A DNA stretch of 64,000 nt from Pseudomonas azadiae (lineage in GTDB: Bacteria; Pseudomonadota; Gammaproteobacteria; Pseudomonadales; Pseudomonadaceae), in contig NZ_JAHSTY010000002.1 in the NCBI RefSeq assembly GCF_019145355.1, forward strand, positions 1 through 64,000. Direction: 5' to 3'. A model generated the notes under the pieces. That model saw nothing but the letters and a program-made list of their open reading frames with translations. It was not told where the DNA came from and ran no database searches. The position numbers and the translations under genes were made by a program. Below are positions 1 through 9,600 of the stretch, piece by piece. Positions within the stretch are counted from its first letter, which is position 1, and every line of letters begins with the position of its first letter.

Positions 1-90
1 CAAGCGAGGTGCCGAGTGGTGGGGCAAGAGCCCTTTGGTTACTTTGGGGCTTTTCCAAAGTGACCCGCCGTAAGGGCGGAACCAATAGCC
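1..90. repeat. Probable dispersed intergenic repeat copy at the left edge
   Basis: The stretch containing CCCTTTGGTTACTTTGG, then TTTTCCAAAGTGACCCGCC and GTAAGGGCGGAACC, looks to me like a sequence that recurs between genes in fluorescens-group genomes. It could be translated in several frames, which produces spurious small proteins. No second copy occurs in this window, so the repeat status rests on memory of other genomes. From here to about 364 I see no confidently coding gene. Confidence 0.35.
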
Positions 91-242
91 GCCGTTACCG
101 CAGAAATGGATATGTACGCGGCCACCCCCAGCCACATGGTCGGCCTGAAGGCCGCCACGGCAGCAAGTCCCAAGGCAATACCACAGCCACACACCCAGCG
201 AGCTGCCAAAGAAATCGCAAACGCGCGTCTATTGAGCACCAA
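39..242 (-). CDS. Doubtful small hydrophobic protein (67 aa)
   Basis: The predicted peptide has a positively charged N-terminus and two hydrophobic stretches (about residues 17-32 and 36-60), so it could be a small two-helix inner-membrane protein. The only starts are TTG at 242 or GTG at 239, with no clear ribosome-binding site. Its last residues are read from the presumed repeat at the window edge. Both points argue for a fortuitous frame. I do not recognise a family and list it only because no other gene explains this stretch. Confidence 0.2.
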   Translation of the reverse strand: MVLNRRAFAISLAARWVCGCGIALGLAAVAAFRPTMWLGVAAYISISAVTAAIGSALTAGHFGKAPK

Positions 243-364
243 TCGTCAGAATCTGCCCCCGTTTTTAAACCTTTTTCAAATTATGTGTTCTAGTTATCAC
301 CAGAGCATTTGCGCGCAACGGAAGTCGCCACTAAAATGCCATCACTGATACCGAGTTCGCATAT

Positions 365-655
365 ATGCGTATAGATGGATTTTCTTCACCGTCCTACCCC
401 GTCAAGCGTAAGCCGCGAAAGGCCAACGTCACGGTAGACGAGTCCGTCGAGGATTCGCCGGACTTCATCGAAGTCCAATCCGAGGCGCAGGCCAACGCTC
501 AAGCACGTATCAGCGGTCTTCCCGCCCGTCAGCAAGACATGGTCTTCCCGCGCTCAATGAGCAAAAGCGTCGCCACCGCCCTGGCCAGCTACCTGACCAC
601 CGCCGGTTTTGTCGACTGGGATATGGAAGTGCTGGGTCTCGACATCCACATCTGA
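365..655 (+). CDS. Conserved hypothetical protein, 96 aa
   Basis: This is a short soluble protein with no signal peptide or membrane segment. The N-terminal third is basic and proline-rich (PSYPVKRKPRK), the middle is acidic (residues 24-36), and the C-terminal half looks globular. The ATG at 365 is the first in frame. The stop codon overlaps the ATG of the DUF72 gene by one base (TGATG), so the two are probably translationally coupled. I do not recognise a domain. Codon use matches the neighbours, which supports a real gene. Confidence 0.7.
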   Translation: MRIDGFSSPSYPVKRKPRKANVTVDESVEDSPDFIEVQSEAQANAQARISGLPARQQDMVFPRSMSKSVATALASYLTTAGFVDWDMEVLGLDIHI

Positions 656-1515
656 TGCGTTTGCCTTATTACCTCGGTTGCCCGTCCTGGAGTGAAAGCG
701 CCTGGCGCGAGTACCTGTACCCGGCCGATGCGCGCTCCACCGATTACCTCGCGCTGTATTCCCAAGTCTTCAATGCCGTTGAAGGCAACACCACGTTTTA
801 TGCCAGACCCTCGGCCGCCACCGTGCAGCGCTGGGCCGAGATCATGCCTGCAGATTTTCGCTTCACCGCCAAGTTCCCCGGTGATATCAGCCACAGTGGC
901 AACCTGATCGAGCAATTGCCGGCCGCCGAGAGCTTCGTCGGGTTGATGAGCCCACTGGGCGAGCGGGTTTCGCCGTTCTGGCTGCAACTGCCCGCGACAT
1001 TTACAGCGCAGCGCCTGGGGGAGTTGGCGGGCTTCATCGACGGGGTCGAGCGCCCGATGGCCGTCGAAGTGCGGCACTCGGAATTCTTCGCCAAGGGCGA
1101 TGCAGAACGCAAGCTCAACCGTTTGTTGCGTGACCGTGGCGTCGAGCGGATTTGCCTTGATCCACGTGCCTTGTTCAGTTGCACATCCACCGCGCCGGCG
1201 GTGTTGCATGCGCAGTCAAAAAAGCCCAAGGTGCCAACCCGCCCGGCCGCGCTGACGCAGTTTCCCCAAGTGCGTTTTATCGGCCATCCCGACCTGGACG
1301 CCAACGACCCGCTCCTCAAGCCCTGGGTGGAAAAGGTCGCGGGCTGGATCGAAGAAGGCCGTACCCCTTACGTGTTCCTGCATACCTCGGACAACCGTCT
1401 TGCCGCGCAACTGGCCCTGCGTTTCCACGACCAATTGATGGCACGCCTGCCCGGCCTGCCGCCACTGGCAACCCTGGATCGCGCTCCCGCAGGGGAGCAA
1501 CTGGGGTTACTCTAG
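655..1515 (+). CDS. DUF72 domain protein (YecE family)
   Basis: The 286-residue protein opens with the hallmark YYLGCPSWSESAWREYLYP of the DUF72/YecE family, a TIM-barrel-like fold of unknown function. Further family signatures are the VEGNTTFYARPS segment (about residues 42-53), FTAKFPGDISH (about 71-81) and VEVRHSEFF (about 138-146). Length is typical. No substrate is established for the family, so no reaction is assigned. It overlaps the preceding gene by one base and is followed after 27 bases by the PEP-mutase-like gene, suggesting one transcript. Confidence 0.9.
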   Translation: MRLPYYLGCPSWSESAWREYLYPADARSTDYLALYSQVFNAVEGNTTFYARPSAATVQRWAEIMPADFRFTAKFPGDISHSGNLIEQLPAAESFVGLMSPLGERVSPFWLQLPATFTAQRLGELAGFIDGVERPMAVEVRHSEFFAKGDAERKLNRLLRDRGVERICLDPRALFSCTSTAPAVLHAQSKKPKVPTRPAALTQFPQVRFIGHPDLDANDPLLKPWVEKVAGWIEEGRTPYVFLHTSDNRLAAQLALRFHDQLMARLPGLPPLATLDRAPAGEQLGLL

Positions 1516-1542
1516 GGCTCCTTTTCCGCCCAGGAGCCAGAC

Positions 1543-2370
1543 ATGGATGCCCAAACCCTTCGCGCCGATACCTTCAAGGCCTTGCATGAACGCGACCGTG
1601 CGTTCGTGATGCCCAACCCATGGGATGCAGGCTCCGCCGTGATGCTGGGCAGCCTGGGTTTTGAAGCATTGGCCACCACCAGTGCGGGCTACGCGTTCAG
1701 CTTGGCGCGGCCCGATGCGGAAGGAGCGTTGTCCCTGGAAGACACATTGATCAATGCCGCGATGATCGTCCAGGCCACTGCGTTGCCGGTGGCTGCCGAT
1801 CTGGAGAACGGCTTCAGCGACACGCCCGAAGGCTGCGCCCGGACCATCCTGCGTGCCGCTGCCACCGGTATCGTCGGCGGCTCCATCGAAGATGCCACGG
1901 GTATTGCCGCCGACCCGGTCTATTCCTTCGAGCTGTCCGTCGAGCGCGTGGAAGCCGCCGTTGCCGCCGCCCGCAGCCTGCCATTCGCCTTTACGTTGAC
2001 GGCCCGCGCGGAAAATCTCCTGCACGGTCGCCTGGATTTGCCTGACACCATCCGTCGCCTGCAGGCCTACGCCGAAGCCGGTGCCGACGTGTTGTATGCG
2101 CCGGGCCTAAGCACTGCCGAGGAGGTGCTCGCAGTGGTCAAGGCGGTGGCGCCCAAACCGGTGAATGTGTTGATGTCCGGCGGCCTGAACCTCAGCGTTG
2201 CGCAGCTCAGCGCGATGGGCGTACGGCGTATCAGTGTCGGCTCGGCGCTGGCGTTGGCCGCCTATGGCGAGTTCTACCGCGCGGCCCGGGAAGTCTCTGA
2301 GTTGGGCACATTCACCTTTACCGAGCGCAAGATGCCGTTCAGTCAGGCCAACCAGTTCTTCAAGGGGTAA
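1543..2370 (+). CDS. Isocitrate lyase/PEP mutase superfamily protein
   Basis: The 275-residue TIM-barrel enzyme belongs to the isocitrate lyase/phosphoenolpyruvate mutase superfamily. Visible signatures are the N-terminal MPNPWDAGSAVML, the metal-site region VAADLENGFSDTPEG and GGSIEDATG. The cysteine-containing KKCGH loop of true isocitrate lyases is absent, so it is not the glyoxylate-shunt enzyme. The family cleaves or rearranges C-C or P-C bonds of 2-oxo or carboxy acids; the substrate here is unknown. The gene sits between the DUF72 and extensin-like genes with short gaps, probably in one operon. Confidence 0.85.
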   Translation: MDAQTLRADTFKALHERDRAFVMPNPWDAGSAVMLGSLGFEALATTSAGYAFSLARPDAEGALSLEDTLINAAMIVQATALPVAADLENGFSDTPEGCARTILRAAATGIVGGSIEDATGIAADPVYSFELSVERVEAAVAAARSLPFAFTLTARAENLLHGRLDLPDTIRRLQAYAEAGADVLYAPGLSTAEEVLAVVKAVAPKPVNVLMSGGLNLSVAQLSAMGVRRISVGSALALAAYGEFYRAAREVSELGTFTFTERKMPFSQANQFFKG

Positions 2371-2373
2371 GCG

Positions 2374-3072
2374 GTGCGTTTGTTCAATGTGATCGGCGTG
2401 CTGCTGATCCTGGCTGGAGCTTTTGCCGTTGGCGTCTGGCGTGGCTGGGTGCCGCTGCCTGCGCAGTGGAACCCGTGGGCGCCGCTTGATGTGCGCGCCA
2501 ACCCGAATCTGCTGACGCGCTATAAGCTGGGGCGCCTGCAGGACGACCCGGCACTGTGCGACCAAGTGCTGAAAACGTCAGGCCTGCGCGTCAGCCACCA
2601 GGCCGATTCGCCTGCCGATGCCGCTTGCCCGCTGCGCAATACCTTGCGCGTACAGGGCGCGGCGGTTGGGCTAAGCAGCAGTTTTCTCGCCAGTTGCCCA
2701 CTGGCGGTGGCGTTTGCCCTGTTCGAGCGTCACAGCCTGCAACCGGCGGCCCAGGCGATCTTCAGCCAGGCGGTAACGCGGGTCGATCACCTCGGCAGCT
2801 TTGCCTGCCGCAATATGTATAACCGGGCCAGCGGGCGACTTAGCCAGCATGCCTCGGCGAACGCGTTGGACATCGCCGGTTTCCGCCTGGCGGATGGGCG
2901 CAGCATCAGTGTGCTCAAGGATTGGCCGGGGGAGGGCGATAGTGCGCGGTTCCTGCGCCAGGTGCGCGAGGGCGCCTGCGACAATTTCAACGTGGTGCTG
3001 GGCCCCGACTACAACGCGGCGCACCGCAATCATTTTCATCTGGACATGGGACGTTGGTGGGTGTGTCGCTGA
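2374..3072 (+). CDS. Extensin-like C-terminal domain protein
   Basis: The 232-residue protein has an N-terminal hydrophobic segment (residues 6-21) that may be a membrane anchor or uncleaved signal, so the rest is probably periplasmic. The C-terminal domain contains SQHASANALDIAGF (H159, D166) and HRNHFHLDMG (H220, H222), the histidine/aspartate pattern of the extensin-like/LAS peptidase group. A cell-wall peptidase role is inferred, not shown. Cysteines at 62, 85, 108, 145, 202 and 231 could form disulfides in the periplasm. The start is a GTG three bases after the preceding stop, consistent with cotranscription. Confidence 0.8.
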   Translation: MRLFNVIGVLLILAGAFAVGVWRGWVPLPAQWNPWAPLDVRANPNLLTRYKLGRLQDDPALCDQVLKTSGLRVSHQADSPADAACPLRNTLRVQGAAVGLSSSFLASCPLAVAFALFERHSLQPAAQAIFSQAVTRVDHLGSFACRNMYNRASGRLSQHASANALDIAGFRLADGRSISVLKDWPGEGDSARFLRQVREGACDNFNVVLGPDYNAAHRNHFHLDMGRWWVCR

Positions 3073-3075
3073 GGT

Positions 3076-3696
3076 TCAAGCGGCCAGGCGCAGGTTCTGA
3101 GCGACCAGCGGGCGCGCCCAGTAGCAATCGAAGTCCAGCGCCTTTTGTTGCGCGATCAGTTCTTCGGTCGGGTACGGCGTGGCGGCGGGAGGCAGCAGGT
3201 CCAGCTCGAATTCGGCGATGGGCAGGTGCAATGGGCGTGGCTGCGGCGCCGGGCCCGGTTCCGGCAATGGAAGGCCGGCGGTCAGTACGATTGGCCGTAC
3301 CCAGCCGCTTTCGAAGTTCTGCTGGCGTTGCTGGGCGACGATTTCTTCTGCCGGGAACGGCGTGGCGGCGGGTGGCAGCAGTTCGGTTTCGAACTCAGCG
3401 ATCGGCAGGAACAACGGCTCCGGCGGGGCGATCTCGGTGTCTTTTACGTCGCACTCACGCTGGGTGAGGATCTGCGACAGCACGTCGGCGCCTTCGCTGG
3501 GTTCCACCGCCGGGTCCACCGCAGCCGGTGCTTGAACCGCGAGCGCGTCCGGCGTATCGCCGAGCTGCTCGGCCAATGCCCGGGCGAAGAAGTCCTGCCA
3601 CACGTGACTCACCCCGGCCAGCGCTTGAGTATTGCGCAGGCCGTAGTGGTTGTGGGTCGGCAGTACACCGATGGTTAGGGGGAGAATGTCTGACAT
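3076..3696 (-). CDS. Hypothetical protein with internal 46-residue duplication
   Basis: I start the gene at ATG 3696 (MSDILPLTIGVLPTHNHYGL). The longer open frame extends into the rsmJ side and has no better start. The 206-residue protein has no signal peptide. Residues 95-140 and 156-201 are near-identical copies (LPIAEFETELLPPAATPFP versus LPIAEFELDLLPPAATPYP), linked by a proline-rich stretch around residues 142-155. The function is unknown to me; some pseudomonad relatives may be labelled TonB-like because of the proline content, but no TonB C-terminal domain is visible. It converges on the extensin-like gene and is divergent from rsmJ. Confidence 0.7.
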   Translation of the reverse strand: MSDILPLTIGVLPTHNHYGLRNTQALAGVSHVWQDFFARALAEQLGDTPDALAVQAPAAVDPAVEPSEGADVLSQILTQRECDVKDTEIAPPEPLFLPIAEFETELLPPAATPFPAEEIVAQQRQQNFESGWVRPIVLTAGLPLPEPGPAPQPRPLHLPIAEFELDLLPPAATPYPTEELIAQQKALDFDCYWARPLVAQNLRLAA

Positions 3697-3792
3697 TTTT
3701 CTCGGTCGACGCTCAGCTCTGGCAAAATACCTGACTGTTGTTTTTATCGGCCGGTATTGGCCGATCCTTAATATTTTTGAGCGTAGCGATTG

Positions 3793-4575
3793 ATGAGCGA
3801 ACAACCAGCGGCCAGCCGCATCCAGGTCGAGGCCTTGGGCGAAGGGTTCAAGCACCGTGCCGAGCAATGGGCGCAGCAGCTTGGCTTGCCGTTAGCGGTA
3901 GCGGATGCGGAGTTTTCGTTGCAGGTTGGCGAGCATGGACTGCAGTTGCAACAGCTCGGGCCGGATGCGCCCGGGCCCGTGCGTGTGGACTTCGTCGAAG
4001 GCGGCGCGGCGCATCGACGCCTGTATGGCGGCGGCAGCGGGCAGATGATCGCCAAGGCCGTGGGCATCGCCCAAGGCGTACGTCCACGGGTGCTGGACGC
4101 CACGGCCGGCCTGGGCAAGGACGCCTTTGTGCTCGCCAGCCTGGGCTGCGAGATGAGCCTGATCGAGCGCCAACCGCTGATCGGCGCCTTGCTCGAAGAC
4201 GGCTTGGCGCGCGGTGCCCGGGACAGTGAGGTGGCGCCCATCGTCGCGCGCATGAAGCTGCTCAAGGGCAACTCCATCGACGTGATGCGCAGCTGGGAAG
4301 GCGAGCCGCCCCAGGTGATCTACCTCGACCCGATGTTTCCACACCGTGAAAAAACCGCCCTGGTGAAGAAGGAAATGCGTCTGTTCCGGCCGCTGGTCGG
4401 CGATGATCCGGATGCCCCCGCGCTGCTCGCCGCCGCCCTGGCCCTGGCCAGCCACCGCGTGGTGGTCAAGCGCCCGCGCAAGGCGCCGTGCATTGAAGGG
4501 CCCAAGCCGAGCCATGCGCTGGATGGAAAGTCCAGCCGGTATGACATTTATCCCAGGAAAGCGCTCAAGCCTTGA
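3793..4575 (+). CDS. rsmJ: 16S rRNA (guanine1516-N2)-methyltransferase
   Basis: The 260-residue SAM-dependent enzyme of the RsmJ (YhiQ) family methylates G1516 of 16S rRNA on the small ribosomal subunit. The SAM-binding motif I is visible as [18 protein letters not shown], the catalytic-type motif as YLDPMFPHR, and the conserved tail as [13 protein letters not shown]. The ATG at 3793 is preferred over the in-frame TTG at 3790. The length matches the family. The divergent upstream gene shares the 96-base intergenic region. Confidence 0.93.
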   Translation: MSEQPAASRIQVEALGEGFKHRAEQWAQQLGLPLAVADAEFSLQVGEHGLQLQQLGPDAPGPVRVDFVEGGAAHRRLYGGGSGQMIAKAVGIAQGVRPRVLDATAGLGKDAFVLASLGCEMSLIERQPLIGALLEDGLARGARDSEVAPIVARMKLLKGNSIDVMRSWEGEPPQVIYLDPMFPHREKTALVKKEMRLFRPLVGDDPDAPALLAAALALASHRVVVKRPRKAPCIEGPKPSHALDGKSSRYDIYPRKALKP

Positions 4576-4620
4576 GCCTTCACTGGTCTTGAGAAGGCCT
4601 GGGTATCTGCATAACTTTCT

Positions 4621-4753
4621 GTAGTGAGCGGGCTTGTCCCGCGCTGGGTGGCGAAGCCGCCCCAAAATTAGGCGCCTGAGTTCTACCTGGAAGAATGCGC
4701 CGGCCGGTTTGGGGCGGCTTCGCCACCCAGCGCGGGGCAAGCCCGCTGACTAC
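4621..4753. repeat. Long inverted repeat (REP-like doublet)
   Basis: Two 44-base arms (4621-4664 and 4710-4753) are reverse complements with about two mismatches and enclose a 45-base loop. The arms combine GAGCGGGCTTG with GGTGGCGAAGCCGCCCCA. This is longer than the other REP doublets in the window and belongs to a different sequence class. It lies between the convergent ends of rsmJ and the TetR gene, where it could also act as a bidirectional terminator. Confidence 0.75.
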
Positions 4754-4788
4754 AAATATTGTGTAGAAAGCTATGCTTATCGCGGGTT

Positions 4789-5424
4789 TCAAGGCCGGTA
4801 CGCCCGCATAAACAACCCCACCACCTCCCGCACATGCTCCTCGGCAGCTGCTTCACTCAGCTGCCCACCGCAGCCATACAGCAAGCAAAAGTTCGCCGTG
4901 CCCTTGAGCAGGCAGAAGAAGTGCTCGGCCGCCCTGAACGGTTTGTCGATGCTCAGCGCGCCGCTCTGGTCGATCTTGCCGAGCAGGCGCTCCATGCCCT
5001 GCAGCATGCGCATGGGCCCTGCCTCGAAGAAAATCTGGGAGAGTTTCACGTCCTGATTGCCGGTGGTCATCATCAGGCGATGCAGGTTGACCGACTCTTC
5101 GCTGTTGATCAGCCGGTGAAACCCCCGCGCGATATTCAACAACACGGCCTCTACGGGCATGCCTGCGGGCAGCTCGAAGTACATCACCGGCAGCTGTTCC
5201 TCGCACTTGGCCACCACCGCAGCGGTAAACAACGTTTCCTTGTCGTTGAAGTGGCTGTAGACCGTCAGTTTCGAGACGCCGGCCTCCAGTGCCACGGCAT
5301 CCATGCTGGTATTGGCATAGCCATTGCTCAAAAACAGGTTTTTTGCGGCTTCGAGGATAGCCTGGCGTTTTGCCATGTCCTTGGGGCGCCCGGGGCTATT
5401 GGTGTTTACGGGATTGTCGGACAT
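4789..5424 (-). CDS. TetR/AcrR-family transcriptional repressor
   Basis: The 211-residue protein starts at ATG 5424 (MSDNPVN). The N-terminal helix-turn-helix spans about residues 20-60, with the recognition part in MDAVALEAGVSKLTVYSHF. The C-terminal ligand-binding domain resembles that of AcrR-type regulators of efflux pumps. The gene is divergent from the RND adaptor and permease genes, the usual layout for a local repressor of a pump. The shared 93-base intergenic region contains nested palindromes over a near-consensus TATAAT, so derepression by a pump substrate is likely. The effector is unknown. Confidence 0.9.
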   Translation of the reverse strand: MSDNPVNTNSPGRPKDMAKRQAILEAAKNLFLSNGYANTSMDAVALEAGVSKLTVYSHFNDKETLFTAAVVAKCEEQLPVMYFELPAGMPVEAVLLNIARGFHRLINSEESVNLHRLMMTTGNQDVKLSQIFFEAGPMRMLQGMERLLGKIDQSGALSIDKPFRAAEHFFCLLKGTANFCLLYGCGGQLSEAAAEEHVREVVGLFMRAYRP

Positions 5425-5435
5425 TTTCACCTTTA

Positions 5436-5483
5436 ATACTGGACTGGCGAGTTTGGTATTAATAACATACCCGCCAGTATAAT
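5436..5483. promoter_or_regulatory. Promoter and probable TetR operator for the RND operon
   Basis: An outer inverted repeat (ATACTGG at 5436-5442, CCAGTAT at 5474-5480) encloses an inner one (GGTAT at 5455-5459, ATACC at 5467-5471). The TATAAT at 5478-5483 fits a -10 box for the rightward operon, with TTGGTA at 5453-5458 as a weak -35 (19-base spacer). A repressor bound across the palindromes would cover both boxes. This is inferred from the layout. Confidence 0.6.
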
Positions 5484-5517
5484 AATTCCTCGCTTCATTT
5501 GCGAAAGGTCCTCCAGC

Positions 5518-6618
5518 ATGCGCAGCACTTTCCTGCCCTTTGCTTTGCCTATCAGTCTGGTGTACCTGCTGGCCGGTTGCGGCCATGAAGAGGCGGTCCA
5601 GACCGCGGTTCGCCCGGCGATGGTGGTGCAGCCACAGCCTGCTTCGCAGTCGATGGACAGCTACCCCGGTGAAGTACGCGCACGCTATGAGCCGGACCTG
5701 GCCTTTCGCATCGGCGGCAAAGTCAGCAAGCGCCTGGTGGAGGAGGGTGAGCGGGTCAAGGCCAACCAGGCGTTGGCGGAGCTCGACCCGCAGGATGTGC
5801 GCCTGCAGTTGGAAGCGACTCGCGCCCAAGTCGCCGCCGCCGAGGCCAATCTGAGCCTGGTGCGTGCCGAGCGCGACCGCTACAAGACGCTGATGGACCG
5901 TCAGATGGTCAGCCGTTCCCAGTACGACAATTCCGAAAACCTCTACCGAGCAGGTGTTGCACGCCTCAAGCAGATCAAGGCGGAGTTCGACGTGGCCAGC
6001 AACCAGGCGGGCTACGCGGTACTGCGTGCGCCCCAGGACGGAGTGGTTGCCAAGCGCGCGGTGGAGGTCGGCCAAGTCGTGTCCGCTGGCCAGACCGTGT
6101 TCACGCTGGCGACCGATGGCGACCGCGAAGTGCTGATCAGTCTGCCGGAGCAGGGTTTCGGCCGCTTCGAGATCGGCCAGCCGGTATCGGTTGAACTGTG
6201 GAGCCAGCCCGACCAGCGCTTCAGCGGACGTATTCGTGAGCTGTCGCCGGCGGCCGATCCCAAGTCGCGTACGTTCGCTGCCCGCGTGGCGTTCACCGGC
6301 GGCAAGGTCCCGGCTGAGCTGGGCCAGAGCGCTCGCGTGTTCATACAGGCTGAAGGTGCTACCCCCCTGTCGGTGCCGCTGTCTGCCGTCAGCGCCGAGA
6401 ACGGTGCGTCCTATGTCTGGCGTGTGCAGCGAGGCAATACCCTCAAGCGCGTGCCGGTTCGCATCGGCGCCTTTGGTGAAAAAACCGTCCCGGTGCTCGA
6501 AGGCCTGACCCCGACGGATTGGGTCATCGCCGCCGGCGTGCATGTGCTCCACGAGGGCCAGCAAGTGCGCCCGGTGGATCGCTCCAACCGTGTGGTGAAT
6601 CTGGCGGCCAAGGAGTAG
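5518..6618 (+). CDS. RND efflux periplasmic adaptor subunit (lipoprotein)
   Basis: The 366-residue membrane-fusion protein has a lipoprotein signal peptide with lipobox LLAGC (Cys21), so it is probably lipidated and anchored to the inner membrane facing the periplasm. The split lipoyl-like domain (about residues 50-75 and 165-200) flanks an alpha-helical hairpin (about 95-150), followed by beta-barrel and membrane-proximal domains. It joins the RND permease to an outer-membrane channel. The permease gene starts five bases downstream. No outer-membrane factor is encoded here, so the pump probably borrows a TolC/OprM-like channel encoded elsewhere. Confidence 0.92.
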   Translation: MRSTFLPFALPISLVYLLAGCGHEEAVQTAVRPAMVVQPQPASQSMDSYPGEVRARYEPDLAFRIGGKVSKRLVEEGERVKANQALAELDPQDVRLQLEATRAQVAAAEANLSLVRAERDRYKTLMDRQMVSRSQYDNSENLYRAGVARLKQIKAEFDVASNQAGYAVLRAPQDGVVAKRAVEVGQVVSAGQTVFTLATDGDREVLISLPEQGFGRFEIGQPVSVELWSQPDQRFSGRIRELSPAADPKSRTFAARVAFTGGKVPAELGQSARVFIQAEGATPLSVPLSAVSAENGASYVWRVQRGNTLKRVPVRIGAFGEKTVPVLEGLTPTDWVIAAGVHVLHEGQQVRPVDRSNRVVNLAAKE

Positions 6619-6623
6619 TCCCC

Positions 6624-9600
6624 ATGGGTTTCAATCTTTCCGAATGGGCGTTGCGTAATCGCCAGATCGTACTGTTCCTGATGATTCTGCTGGCCGTCGT
6701 CGGCACCTTGTCCTACTCCAAACTGGGACAAAGTGAAGACCCGCCGTTCACCTTCAAGGCGATGGTGATCAAAACCAACTGGCCCGGCGCGACGGCCCAG
6801 GAAGTCTCGCGGCAAGTCACCGAACGCATCGAGAAAAAACTCATGGAGACCGGTGAGTACGAACGCATTGTTTCCTTCTCGCGCCCCGGTGAATCCCAGG
6901 TCACCTTTATGGCGCGTGACGCCATGCATTCGGCGCAGATCCCCGAGTTGTGGTACCAGGTGCGCAAGAAGATCGGCGACATCCGCCAGACCTTGCCGCC
7001 GGACATCCAGGGACCGTTTTTCAACGATGAATTCGGCACCACCTTTGGCAATATCTACGCCCTGACCGGCGAGGGTTTCGACTACGCCGTGCTCAAGGAC
7101 TACGCAGATCGTATCCAGATACAACTGCAGCGTGTAGCGGATGTGGGCAAGGTCGAGCTGCTTGGCCAGCAAGACGAAAAAATTTGGATCGAACTGTCCA
7201 ACCTCAAGCTCGCCACCCTCGGCTTGCCCTTGGCAGCGGTGCAACAGGCGTTACAGGAGCAGAATGCGGTCTCCACCGCCGGCTTCTTTGAAACGCCTAG
7301 CGAACGCGTGCAACTGCGCGTGTCGGGCAACTTCCAGAGCGTCGAAGAAATCCGCAACTTCCCGTTACGCGTCGGTGACCGAACCTTGCGCATCGGCGAT
7401 GTGGCCGACATCCACCGTGGTTTCAATGACCCACCGGCACCGCGCATGCGCTTCATGGGGGCGGACGCCATTGGCCTGGCCGTGGCCATGCGTGACGGCG
7501 GTGACATTCTGGTACTGGGCAAAGCGCTGGAAGGCGAATTCGCACGCCTGCAGAAGAATCTTCCGGCGGGCATGGAGCTGCGCAAGGTGTCGGACCAGCC
7601 GGCGGCGGTGAAAACCAGCGTCGGCGAATTCGTGCAAGTGTTGGCCGAAGCCTTGGCCATCGTGCTGCTGGTGAGTTTCTTCTCCCTCGGTGTTCGCACT
7701 GGCATGGTGGTGGCTTTGGCGATTCCGCTGGTGCTGGCGATGACGTTTGCCACCATGTATTACCTCGGCATCGGCCTGCACAAGATCTCGCTCGGGGCCC
7801 TGGTGTTGGCGTTGGGTTTGCTGGTGGATGATGCCATCATCGCCGTGGAAATGATGGCGATCAAAATGGAGCAAGGCTATGACCGGCTCAAGGCCGCCAG
7901 CTTCGCCTGGACCAGCACCGCGTTCCCGATGCTCACGGGAACGCTGATCACGGCGGCGGGCTTCCTGCCGATTGCCACCGCGCAGTCGAGCACCGGCGAG
8001 TACACCCGTTCGATTTTCCAGGTCGTGACCATTGCGTTGCTCGCTTCCTGGGTCGCCGCCGTGGTGTTCGTGCCTTACCTGGGCGAAAAACTCCTGCCGG
8101 ACCTGGCGAAAATTCATGCAGCCAAGCACGGCACCGATGGCCCGGATCCCTACGGCACACCCTTCTACCAGCGCGTCAGGCGCGTGGTGGAGTGGTGCGT
8201 GCGGCGGCGTAAAACCGTGATCGTGCTGACCTTGCTGCTGTTTATCGGTTCGGTCGCCCTGTTCCGTTTCGTACCGCAGCAGTTCTTCCCGGCGTCCGGT
8301 CGTCTGGAGCTGATGGTTGACCTGAAGCTGGCCGAAGGCACCTCGTTAAGCAACACCGCCGAGCAGGTCAAGCGCCTGGAAGGGCTGCTCAAGGGCCACG
8401 CCGGCATTGACAACTATGTGGCCTATGTCGGCACGGGTTCGCCGCGCTTTTACTTGCCGCTGGACCAGCAGTTGCCGGCCGCCAGTTTTGCCCAGTTGGT
8501 CGTAGTGGCTAAAACCATCGAGGAACGTGAAAGCCTGCGCACCTGGCTGATCGAAACCCTCAATGAACAATTCCCCGACCTGCGTTCACGCGTCACGCGG
8601 CTGGAAAACGGCCCGCCCGTGGGCTACCCGGTGCAGTTTCGCGTGACCGGCGAGCATATCGAAGAGGTGCGTGCCCTGGCACGCAAAGTGGCGGCCAGGG
8701 TTCGCGAGAATACCCACGTGGTCAATGTGCACCTGGACTGGGAAGAGCCCAGCAAGATCGTCTACCTCAATATCGACCAGGACCGCGCCCGTGCCCTCGG
8801 CGTGAGCACGGCCGACCTGTCGAAATTCCTGCAGCGTTCGTTGACCGGCTCCAGCGTCAGTCAATACCGGGAGGACAACGAGTTGATCGAGATTCTCCTG
8901 CGCGGCACCGTGCATGAGCGCACCGAACTGTCATTGCTGCCGAGCCTGGCAGTGCCCACCGACAATGGCAAAAGCGTGGCGCTGTCGCAGATCGCCACCC
9001 TCGAATACGGCTTCGAAGAGGGCATCATCTGGCACCGCAACCGCCTGCCAACGGTGACCGTCCGCGCGGATATCTATGGCAAGGAGCAACCGGCGACGTT
9101 GGTCCAGCAGATCCTGCCCACCCTCGAAGGCGTGCGTGCCGAGCTGCCGGACGGTTACCTGCTGGATGTTGGCGGTACGGTCGAGGACTCCGCCCGCGGC
9201 CAGAACTCGGTCAAGGCCGGCGTGCCGCTGTTTATCGTGGTGGTGTTGACCCTGTTGATGCTGCAACTGCGCAGTTTCTCCCGCACGGCGATGGTGTTTC
9301 TGACCGCGCCGCTGGGGCTGATCGGGGTGACGTTGTTCCTGCTGGTATTCCGTCAGCCTTTCGGCTTCGTGGCGATGTTGGGCACCATCGCGCTGTCGGG
9401 CATGATCATGCGTAATTCGGTGATCCTGGTGGACCAGATCGAACAGGACATCAAGGCCGGCCTGGCACCCTGGCAAGCGATCATCGAAGCCACCGTCCGA
9501 CGCTTCCGTCCGATTGTGCTGACCGCCCTGGCGGCGGTGCTGGCAATGATTCCGCTGTCGCGCAGTGTGTTCTTCGGGCCAATGGCCGTCGCGATCATGG

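Noticed and set aside
9..293. A 94-codon plus-strand frame at the left end.
   Set aside because: It is Arg/Gly-rich, is read out of the presumed dispersed repeat, and has no recognisable family.
1543..2370. True isocitrate lyase (aceA).
   Set aside because: The KKCGH catalytic loop is absent and the protein is about half the usual length.
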